Of a stretch of 5,461 nt of DNA, positions 1-5,461 are shown piece after piece; position 1 is the first letter of the stretch, and every line of letters begins with the position of its first letter. Both the position numbers and the translations under genes were made by a program. The stretch is from Bacteroidia bacterium (lineage in GTDB: Bacteria; Bacteroidota; Bacteroidia; UBA8524). Under the pieces are notes generated by a model. The model searched no databases. It saw only the letters and a program-made list of their open reading frames with translations, and was not told where the DNA came from. The stretch lies in NCBI GenBank assembly GCA_023277325.1, contig JALRIQ010000118.1:1-5461 (forward strand). Direction: 5' to 3'.

Positions 1-9
1 AATATCAAA

Positions 10-1371
10 CTAATTCTCGATTCCTTGCTTTCTTTTCTTTAAAAGCAGGGTGAGGAGCTGATAGGCAACCACAATCAATATCCCAGGAACTACGGCATTT
101 AAGCCAAAAGTTTCGGGTTCAGGAAGTAGCGTCCATGCATAGCAAACAAGCACTGCCAAGCTCATTTGAATAAGCACCTCATTGCCCTGAAGCCTATACC
201 GAGGTAAAAAGACTGAAATGATTGGCGGTACCAGCACGCAGACCATATACGGAGTAAAGTCGAAGAAGAATTCTACCGCATTACTCTCCAGATAGGGTAC
301 TAAGAGAGCAAAAGTAAGTAGGCTAATCAAGAGCAATCCAATACGCATGTTTTTCCCGGTTTCTTGCGTTTTGCCAAACAAATCCAGCATTAATGTTTGG
401 GCAGATAAAAATAAAAAACTGTCTAAGGTCGACATGATTGTCGCTAATAAACCCAGAATAAAAATGGCGCCAAGAAATGGGGGTAGCAACTCATGAGCCA
501 GCAGTGGATAAACCAGAGCAGGGTTTTCGAGATTGGGGAGCAAACCAAGGCCATATAGGGCTATGCTGGCGGCCAAAAAATCAAACAAGGTCCAGCAAAG
601 TACAGAAACCAATAAACCGCGTTTGGCCACGGCAGGCGACTCGCTCGAATAGATACGTTGATGGTATCCCGGATCGGTAATTACAACTGAAGCGAGAATA
701 AACCAGGTAATGATTTCCCAAAGGTGGCCCGAGAAACTAAAGCTGAGTTTTTGAGGAGACACACCCTCTAAGGGGGTAAGTCCGTGTGCTTGAAAAAGGT
801 AGATTAAGGTCGTTGCAAAGCCCCCGAACATAAACAGAAACTTATAGCTGTCCTTTCTTGCAATGGATTGGAAGCCGCCACGGTAGATATAGGCCGAAGA
901 AAAGAGTAGGGCAAGTATCAGGCAAATCCAGGTAGGAAGGGGGTAAACCTCAGCAAGCAGCTGGCTTGTCATTAGCGCATACATCGCAGGGGAAATCAGC
1001 AAAAGAACCAGCACTGCGCCGAACTTCGAAACCTTTGTGCCATAGTATTTGGCCAAAAGCTCGGGGATAGAATGAATTTTTTCCTCCCGGATTTTTTTGG
1101 AAAAAAAGAATGCCATGATCAGCGCAAAGCTGGTATAAGGCAAGCTCAAAAATAACCAGGCACTTATTCCATATTCATAATAGAGCTGTCCAATTCCCAT
1201 AATCCAGCCGTAGGCCGTAGTCACCATCGTCGCTACAAAGGGAAAAAGCGCCAGTTTTCTTCCGGCTAATAAGTAGGAGTCTGCATCAGCATCTTGGTCA
1301 CTGCTCTTTTTGCGGAAACTCCCAAAAAGAAGAACCAAGAGATAGAGACTTACCAAAACAATACTAACCAT
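10..1371 (-). CDS. Sodium:solute symporter (SSS family), substrate unknown
   Basis: A 453-residue inner-membrane protein expected to couple Na+ entry to uptake of a small solute. By eye there are about 13 hydrophobic segments, the usual number for this LeuT-fold family, and the length is near the short end of the family range. Family marks seen in order: DSYLLAGRKL (residues 31-40) before the second helix, matching the usual 'flaGR' motif; GGFQSIARKDSYKF (165-178), matching the 'GG..av..tD..Q' region; DPGYHQRIYSSES (233-245), matching the 'QR....' loop; and IMSTLDSFL (312-320), whose Ser/Thr residues correspond to the Na2 sodium site in the family. The helix-1 segment TTAYGW (51-56) differs from the common 'T.iSg..flG' form. 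The start is the first ATG after an in-frame stop at 1378-1380. The gene is divergent from the LysE gene. The substrate cannot be read from sequence; sugars, amino acids and carboxylates are all possible. Confidence 0.94.
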   Translation of the reverse strand: MVSIVLVSLYLLVLLFGSFRKKSSDQDADADSYLLAGRKLALFPFVATMVTTAYGWIMGIGQLYYEYGISAWLFLSLPYTSFALIMAFFFSKKIREEKIHSIPELLAKYYGTKVSKFGAVLVLLLISPAMYALMTSQLLAEVYPLPTWICLILALLFSSAYIYRGGFQSIARKDSYKFLFMFGGFATTLIYLFQAHGLTPLEGVSPQKLSFSFSGHLWEIITWFILASVVITDPGYHQRIYSSESPAVAKRGLLVSVLCWTLFDFLAASIALYGLGLLPNLENPALVYPLLAHELLPPFLGAIFILGLLATIMSTLDSFLFLSAQTLMLDLFGKTQETGKNMRIGLLLISLLTFALLVPYLESNAVEFFFDFTPYMVCVLVPPIISVFLPRYRLQGNEVLIQMSLAVLVCYAWTLLPEPETFGLNAVVPGILIVVAYQLLTLLLKKRKQGIEN

Positions 1372-1378
1372 ACCCGTT

Positions 1379-1386
1379 CAAAGGTA
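1379..1386 (-). promoter_or_regulatory. Bacteroidota -7 box of the symporter gene
   Basis: The minus strand reads TACCTTTG, an exact match to the Bacteroidota -7 consensus TAnnTTTG, ending seven bases before the symporter ATG. No convincing TTTG lies at the -33 position; the nearest is a TATG about 21 bases upstream. Transcription would start at or within a base or two of the start codon, giving an almost leaderless mRNA. The match is seen directly; activity is inferred. Confidence 0.5.
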
Positions 1387-1421
1387 GTCGGATTCAAGGT
1401 GGAAGTCCATAGAGAAATGCG

Positions 1422-1429
1422 TTAATTTG
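1422..1429 (+). promoter_or_regulatory. Possible -7 box of the LysE-family gene
   Basis: TTAATTTG matches TAnnTTTG at all fixed positions but the second and ends four bases before the LysE ATG. No TTG is found at the proper -33 distance, so the promoter is weak or uses other contacts. The call rests mainly on position and on the same arrangement at the other three genes in the window. Confidence 0.3.
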
Positions 1430-1433
1430 CCGA

Positions 1434-2045
1434 ATGCTGTTCGCCCTGGGAAAAGGTTTATTGTCTGGAATTGTAATGAGTTTAATGCTCGGTACCGTAT
1501 TTTTTTCATTGATTCAAAACAGCATTGAATACGGGTGGAAAAAAGGAATGATGATCGCCTCTGGCGTCGTGACTTCCGATTTTATGTTCATTACCCTCGC
1601 CATTTTGGGAGTTCAATTTATTCATCCTGATGAGCCAAATATTTGGATTCACGGCGGTGCTGTCCTTGTTTTGACTCTGATGGGGCTGAATATGTTGGCG
1701 AGTAAAAAAACTCAAATTGCCTACCCGCAAACGCGTTTTGGGAAGGCCTTATTTTTCTTCTCCAATGGATTTTTGTTGAATGTGCTGAATCCGGTTAATT
1801 TTCTTTTTTGGGCTGGATTGGCCACTGTTGCGCGCGCAGAATGGGGCTATGAAACACCTCAGCTCCTGAGTTTTTTCACAGGTTGTTTAATCAGCATCTT
1901 TACAACGGAAGTGCTTATTTCCTTCTCAGCACACCGCATCAAACCCTATTTGAGCGAAAAGCTCCTGGCTTGGATCAATAAAGGCACAGGGATAATTTTT
2001 ATCGGAATTGCTGGATATCTGGTATTTGACTACCTCAACCATTAA
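1434..2045 (+). CDS. LysE/RhtB-family translocator (amino-acid or metabolite exporter)
   Basis: A 203-residue, six-helix membrane protein; family members export amino acids or related metabolites using the proton gradient. The length is normal for the family. Hydrophobic segments lie near residues 3-27, 38-62, 69-90, 105-132, 144-166 and 184-200. The N-terminal signature is present: a small-residue helix GIVMSLMLGTVFF (12-24), then a loop with EYGWKKGMMIASGVVTSD (32-49) that matches the 'G.raG...alG...gd' motif. The second signature, NGFLLNVLNPVNFLFW (111-126), carries the Asn-Pro pair (119-120) typical of the family. The usual 'GP' at the end of the first motif is 'GT' here (20-21). The ATG is the first possible start after an in-frame TAG at 1410-1412. 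The gene runs away from the symporter and into the lipoprotein gene, with overlapping stop codons. Substrate unknown. Confidence 0.93.
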   Translation: MLFALGKGLLSGIVMSLMLGTVFFSLIQNSIEYGWKKGMMIASGVVTSDFMFITLAILGVQFIHPDEPNIWIHGGAVLVLTLMGLNMLASKKTQIAYPQTRFGKALFFFSNGFLLNVLNPVNFLFWAGLATVARAEWGYETPQLLSFFTGCLISIFTTEVLISFSAHRIKPYLSEKLLAWINKGTGIIFIGIAGYLVFDYLNH

Positions 2046-2485
2046 TCGCCTTCTTGCGGAACAGGGGGCTCTGGAGTAGGCATCATCATTTTCATGCCGC
2101 TGCCTGCGTATGCAATTTTAACACAGTAGGTTTTGCCTTCATAACGAAGTTGAATAGAAGCCTTAAATTCCACGGTCATAGCCTCATCGTTGAATTCTTC
2201 AGACCAACTCCACTTTTCTTTATCTATAGGCTCACAAAAAGCACCAGCATTTTTCGGATTAATTATAAACACATCTTTCTCCTGTCCTCCTTCTTGGGAA
2301 TTTACATGAAGTTGACCTCCTTCCATACCCACATGTGCCAATGAAAAAATATACATGCCATTGGAGGGGTTAGCCTGCACCATTTCTGCATTTTCAGTGC
2401 CTACAACCAATTCGGTGCACTTTTTCTTGAGCAAAGAACAAGCACTAAGAAGTGCTAAACTTAGTATGATTAACGGATACTTCAT
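2042..2485 (-). CDS. Small lipoprotein of unknown function
   Basis: A 147-residue protein with a clear lipoprotein signal: M-K, a hydrophobic core, then the lipobox LSAC with lipidated Cys16. The residues after it, SLLKKK, are basic and lack the acidic surface-export signal known in some Bacteroidota lipoproteins, so a periplasm-facing membrane anchor is more likely than surface display (inference). The mature part has three more cysteines (23, 84, 121), so one disulfide is possible. It looks mostly beta-stranded (for example residues 44-48, 71-75, 104-113, 118-126) and ends in a methionine- and proline-rich tail, MKMMMPTPEPPVPQEGD (131-147). I do not recognise the family. It converges on the LysE gene with overlapping stops and is divergent from the large secreted protein gene; neither neighbour suggests a role. 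The lipobox right after the start ATG supports the chosen start. Confidence 0.82.
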   Translation of the reverse strand: MKYPLIILSLALLSACSLLKKKCTELVVGTENAEMVQANPSNGMYIFSLAHVGMEGGQLHVNSQEGGQEKDVFIINPKNAGAFCEPIDKEKWSWSEEFNDEAMTVEFKASIQLRYEGKTYCVKIAYAGSGMKMMMPTPEPPVPQEGD

Positions 2486-2489
2486 GCTC

Positions 2490-2497
2490 CGAAAATA
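2490..2497 (-). promoter_or_regulatory. Possible -7 box of the lipoprotein gene
   Basis: The minus strand reads TATTTTCG, one mismatch from TAnnTTTG, and ends four bases before the lipoprotein ATG. A GGAG overlaps the end of the box, but only one base separates it from the ATG, too close for a normal Shine-Dalgarno. The palindrome at 2507-2516 lies nine bases upstream of the box. Activity is inferred from position. Confidence 0.3.
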
Positions 2498-2506
2498 GGA
2501 ATAATT

Positions 2507-2516
2507 TTCACGTGAA
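2507..2516. promoter_or_regulatory. 10-base perfect palindrome, possible operator
   Basis: TTCACGTGAA is a perfect 10-base palindrome in the divergent intergenic region. It falls between the expected -7 and -33 positions of the lipoprotein promoter, where a dimeric regulator could block or help polymerase. The palindrome is seen directly; an operator role is a guess, since a palindrome of this length can occur by chance. Confidence 0.2.
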
Positions 2517-2564
2517 TCGGATCTTCCTTAGCAAGTTATTCGTCGAGGAGAGAACTTTTCAGGC

Positions 2565-2577
2565 AACGAATTTCGTT
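2565..2577. repeat. Short inverted repeat AACGAA-t-TTCGTT
   Basis: Two six-base arms, AACGAA and TTCGTT, flank a single T. The element lies about 100 bases upstream of the large secreted protein start, too far for direct polymerase contact but within reach of an upstream activator. It is too short to be a terminator and has no T run after it. Function unknown; chance occurrence is possible. Confidence 0.25.
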
Positions 2578-2646
2578 TAGAGTACATCTCACCCGCGAAA
2601 CTAAACCATAGACCAATTGTTTAATCGAAATAGAGGGAACGCATGC

Positions 2647-2675
2647 ATTGCTTTCCAAGAGATTGAATAAATTTG
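2647..2675 (+). promoter_or_regulatory. Bacteroidota promoter of the large secreted protein gene
   Basis: TAAATTTG at 2668-2675 is an exact TAnnTTTG match, and ATTG at 2647-2650 gives a partial -33 element (consensus TTTG) with a 17-base spacer. The -7 box ends six bases before the ATG, so the transcript would have little or no leader. The A-rich stretch before the ATG is the only other possible start-site signal; there is no Shine-Dalgarno. Confidence 0.5.
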
Positions 2676-2681
2676 AAAATA

Positions 2682-5461
2682 ATGAATCCGAACAGACTGA
2701 CGTACAAGTTATTATTACTGCTTGTTCTCGCGTTGATTTCGTTCACGCAAGTCAGCCTCGCTCAAAAATACGATTGGAGTAAATTAGATGGAAAAGGAGC
2801 CCATGGATGGAATGTTACTTCGTGGGGTTCAGGCTCGCAAGATATGGTCTGCGATGAATATGGCAACATCTATTCTATTGGATCCATCCTTGGTCCGCAG
2901 TATGCACAAAGCAATGGAAAGTTAGATTTTGGAGACAGTGTTATTCTAAGCTCTTCAAGCAATCAATATGTAACGCCATATATAGTTAAATACAACCGCA
3001 GAGGGAATGCGCAGTGGGCAAAAGCCATTGAAGCTTCTGGATATTTATATACAACCGCAGTAGCTATTGATACGGCGGGAAACTCCTATATTATTGGTTC
3101 GACCTGGAATAACTCTATTTCTAGCCTCGCTGGTTTTAGTGTAAATTCTTACGGACAGGGTGATATTTGGTTGGTTAAGGTGAAGCCAGATGGCAACGTG
3201 GATTGGGCCATGACTGTAGGGGGTAACCTGCAAGATTATCCGACAGGAATCACATGCAGCGCCAATGGCGATGTCTATATTACGGGGCTATTTCAGGGCT
3301 ACTTTCAATATGGAAATACCGGAATTTCTGGCAGTAGCCAAGGATGGAGCGTTTTTCTACTCAAACTTAAGACAGACGGTTCTGCTTACTATTGCCGAAG
3401 AATTGCGACGGCCGATGGCGCCAATGCCTGGCAGTCGGCAGGAGGTGATGTGGAAACCGATCGTTTTGGAAACGTATATGTTTCTGGCTCTTTTACAAAT
3501 ACGATTCTCGCTGGGAATGGACGGTTAAGTGCTGGCGCTACGGTAAATGACCAGAATGGGTTTGTCATGAAGGTCCTTCCATCTAATGGAACGCCTATGT
3601 GGGCGCTGCAGATGGGTTCTACTGCGTCTGCTTTAAGTGTAGATGAAAATGGCTACCTCTATGTCGGGGGTAAGATGCAAGCTGGGGCGGATAGTTTTGG
3701 AACTTCGCGATTAACCAATTCGGGAGGATTGGGTTTCGACGATCTCTATGTTTCAAAGATTAGCAATTCCGGTTCCATCTCCTGGGTAAAACGTTTTGGC
3801 GATAATACTACTTCAGGTGGCGGTGGAGGTTGGTGGTGGGCCAATCAACGTATCAATATATCCTCTATGGATGTTGATTTTGCAGGAAAAATTTTTGTTT
3901 CCGGAACCATCGACCGCTCGACTGATACGTCGAGTATTTGCGATTTTTATGTTCCTCCTTTCTCTCAATCGGGATGGGGAAGCTATTATACGACTGATGC
4001 CTTTTTGCTGAAAATAACAACGGCTGGGGCCTGCGAGTGGAATGCCCGATCGGGTATTCGCGACCAGGATTCCATCATTTACTATTGGGATGAAAAAACC
4101 AATGGAGGCGGTGTTTCGACGGATAATGCGGGTGCCACTTATTGGAAAACGAGCCGAACCTGGGGGTATAACACACAAGATGACACGGTCAAACTTTATT
4201 TTAATAATGACACCAATGAGGTGGCCTATGAAGGAGGCTTGAGTTATTATACTCCAGCACTTTGGGCCATTCGAGAACAATATATTGAGATTGATTCATT
4301 CAGTCCGGGTTATGTTTGTCCGGGCGACTCAATCACCGTTTGGTATACCAAGCACGATCCATTTATTTCCGGAAACGAGTTTGTACTGATGCTTTCTAAC
4401 CGCAGCGGAAACTTCTACGATGCGGTAGAACTGGGAAGAATCACAGACACACTTTCAGGAGTTATACGCGGAGTAGTTCCTTTGACAACTCCTGTTGGCT
4501 CAGGATACCGATTAAGAGTAGATGGAACTATGCCTGCTGTTCGTGGGTATCCATTTGAAAGAAAATTAAATGTTCGTGGAGTGCCCCCTACCAATGCTGG
4601 CCCTAATGACTCCATGTGTTTTGGAGATACCGTTTCGCTTCAAGCAAGCGGAGGTTACCGCTTTGCTTGGTTTGCAGATCCATTTATTTCGGATACCACC
4701 AGTGTTACTCCTTTTGTATACCCAGATTCAACACATCCGTTTATTTTAAGGAGCGAAGACTCGGTTACGACATGCTACTTCTTGGATACCATGGAGGTTA
4801 CGGTAGTGTCGCATCCTATCATTAATCCACGCGATGATACTACATTATGCCAAGGAGATTCTGTTTGGTTGTATGCCCGAGGAACTGGAGGAAAACCAAA
4901 GCAATACCGCTTCGAATGGTATATCGACTCTACCAATGCATTCCTGGACTACGGCGACTCATTGCAGGTTAGTCCAAGACAAACTACCCGGTATAAAATT
5001 ATTCTTGACGACAGTTGCTCAATACGGAGAGATACCAACTATGTTACAGTCTATTCTCGCGGTCATATCAACGCCAATCCACGGCAGGATACCACCGTTT
5101 GTATTGGAGAACAGGTTAATATCTATGCAAGTCCTTTTGGAGGATTAGATTCTCAATACAGTTACCGATGGTATATCGACACCAACTTGGTGAGCACGGA
5201 TAGCGCATTTGTGTTCCCATCCCGCGACACGACTGTTGTATTTAAATTGGTTGTGGATGATGGTGGTTGTTCCGATGAGTTGGATTCAGCCTATTTCAGT
5301 GCTATTCGCCGTGATTCTTTGAAGATTTTCACACGTTCCGATACCACAATTTGTAACGGACAAGGAATTCTGTTAAGCGCTTATGCAACAGGAGGGAATC
5401 CTGCGGGTTATACCTTCACCTGGGACCATAATCTCCCATCAAACGACTCTGTATTTGTCGT
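2682..5461 (+). CDS. Large secreted propeller / Ig-like repeat protein, 3' end outside window
   Basis: The frame is open for 926 codons with no stop, so the C-terminus is missing. A Sec signal peptide (residues 1-27: basic start, leucine-rich core, SLA|Q cleavage) supports the ATG; an in-frame TGA lies upstream at 2664-2666. Residues about 30-453 form an SBBP-type beta-propeller: six strands like GNVYVSG (Gly at 61, 133, 196, 263, 324, 402), each followed by an 'hhhK...G...W' strand such as IWLVKVKPDGNVDW. Residues about 455-540 match nothing I know. Residues 541-632 form a Bacteroidota extracellular beta domain with GNEFVLMLSNRSGNF (564-578) and GSGYRLRVDGTMPAVRG (606-622). From 634 on come Ig/PKD-like repeats, each opening with a 'DTTxCxGD'-like motif. 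Such proteins are surface or secreted, often exported by the type IX system; that, and any adhesive role, is inference because the sorting domain would lie beyond the window. No enzyme motif is seen. Confidence 0.93.
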   Translation, partial: MNPNRLTYKLLLLLVLALISFTQVSLAQKYDWSKLDGKGAHGWNVTSWGSGSQDMVCDEYGNIYSIGSILGPQYAQSNGKLDFGDSVILSSSSNQYVTPYIVKYNRRGNAQWAKAIEASGYLYTTAVAIDTAGNSYIIGSTWNNSISSLAGFSVNSYGQGDIWLVKVKPDGNVDWAMTVGGNLQDYPTGITCSANGDVYITGLFQGYFQYGNTGISGSSQGWSVFLLKLKTDGSAYYCRRIATADGANAWQSAGGDVETDRFGNVYVSGSFTNTILAGNGRLSAGATVNDQNGFVMKVLPSNGTPMWALQMGSTASALSVDENGYLYVGGKMQAGADSFGTSRLTNSGGLGFDDLYVSKISNSGSISWVKRFGDNTTSGGGGGWWWANQRINISSMDVDFAGKIFVSGTIDRSTDTSSICDFYVPPFSQSGWGSYYTTDAFLLKITTAGACEWNARSGIRDQDSIIYYWDEKTNGGGVSTDNAGATYWKTSRTWGYNTQDDTVKLYFNNDTNEVAYEGGLSYYTPALWAIREQYIEIDSFSPGYVCPGDSITVWYTKHDPFISGNEFVLMLSNRSGNFYDAVELGRITDTLSGVIRGVVPLTTPVGSGYRLRVDGTMPAVRGYPFERKLNVRGVPPTNAGPNDSMCFGDTVSLQASGGYRFAWFADPFISDTTSVTPFVYPDSTHPFILRSEDSVTTCYFLDTMEVTVVSHPIINPRDDTTLCQGDSVWLYARGTGGKPKQYRFEWYIDSTNAFLDYGDSLQVSPRQTTRYKIILDDSCSIRRDTNYVTVYSRGHINANPRQDTTVCIGEQVNIYASPFGGLDSQYSYRWYIDTNLVSTDSAFVFPSRDTTVVFKLVVDDGGCSDELDSAYFSAIRRDSLKIFTRSDTTICNGQGILLSAYATGGNPAGYTFTWDHNLPSNDSVFV
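4581..5459 (+). repeat. Tandem Ig/PKD-like protein repeats with paired cysteines
   Basis: Inside the large gene, four repeat units begin near residues 640, 717, 801 and 885; the last is cut by the window edge. The opening cysteines are at 646, 723, 807 and 891, so spacing is 77, then 84 and 84 residues. Each complete unit has a second cysteine 52-56 residues later (698, 779, 863), suggesting one disulfide per domain. Units 2 and 3 both contain WYID, and the underlying 13 bases atggtatatcgac recur at 4916-4928 and 5168-5180, exactly 252 bases (84 codons) apart. Otherwise the DNA has diverged, so these are old duplications. Confidence 0.8.

Larger units (their letters stand above)
2486..2681. 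other. Divergent intergenic region, lipoprotein / large secreted protein
   Basis: This 196-base non-coding stretch separates two genes transcribed apart. It holds the lipoprotein -7-like box (2490-2497), a perfect palindrome (2507-2516), an inverted repeat AACGAA-t-TTCGTT (2565-2577), and the promoter match of the large gene (2647-2675). I see no small ORF with a plausible start signal and no tRNA-like or terminator-like structure in it. Confidence 0.6.

Noticed and set aside
2047..2058. Possible hairpin CGC-cttctt-GCG at the convergent gene junction, as a shared terminator
   Set aside because: The stem is only three base pairs with no T run on either side, too weak to call a terminator.
2054..2344. 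Plus-strand open frame of 96 codons opposite the lipoprotein gene
   Set aside because: The minus strand carries a lipobox and a coherent protein; the plus-strand translation (His- and Phe-rich, no motif) looks like antisense read-through.
3813..4280. Minus-strand open frame of 155 codons inside the large secreted protein gene
   Set aside because: It lies fully antisense to a frame with clear signal peptide and repeat motifs, its translation shows no domain, signal or repeat, and there is no start signal. It is a shadow of the plus-strand gene.
3045..5148. Several short open frames within the right half, which could suggest a region of small genes or a decayed gene
   Set aside because: Reading frame 3 of the plus strand is uninterrupted from 2682 to 5461 and carries regular repeats throughout, so this is one intact gene and the short frames are out-of-frame shadows.
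1..5461. RNA genes, CRISPR array, insertion sequence, phage or defence system
   Set aside because: I saw no tRNA-like cloverleaf, regularly spaced short repeats, transposase motifs or nuclease/helicase motifs on either strand; the repeats present are protein-domain repeats.

Overview
The window reads as chromosome of a Bacteroidota member, probably flavobacterial or a close relative. Evidence: the genes lack Shine-Dalgarno sequences; Bacteroidota-type -7 boxes (TAnnTTTG or close variants) sit just upstream of every start codon; and the right half encodes a long secreted protein built from SBBP-type propeller repeats and PKD/Ig-like repeats, a build typical of that phylum. The genus cannot be named from this sequence.

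Layout, left to right. (1) 10-1371, minus: a complete sodium:solute symporter (SSS family). (2) A 62-base divergent promoter region. (3) 1434-2045, plus: a complete LysE/RhtB-family exporter. (4) 2042-2485, minus: a small lipoprotein of unknown function, whose stop codon overlaps that of the LysE gene. (5) A 196-base intergenic region (2486-2681) with two short inverted repeats and a good promoter match. (6) 2682-5461, plus: a very large secreted protein gene that stays open to the window edge (926 codons visible, no stop). Its order is signal peptide, a roughly six-bladed propeller, a linker of unknown type, a Bacteroidota-type extracellular beta domain, then tandem Ig-like repeats with paired cysteines.

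The four genes do not form an obvious pathway. The first two are membrane transporters transcribed away from each other, the third is an orphan lipoprotein, and the fourth is probably a cell-surface or secreted protein, perhaps exported by the type IX system (its C-terminus, where a sorting signal would lie, is outside the window). There are no RNA genes, mobile elements, CRISPR arrays or convincing terminators. I found no clearly new biological system. The points most worth a second look are the uniform placement of -7 boxes 4-7 bases before all four start codons, which suggests leaderless mRNAs, and the architecture of the large protein, including an unassigned block of about 85 residues.
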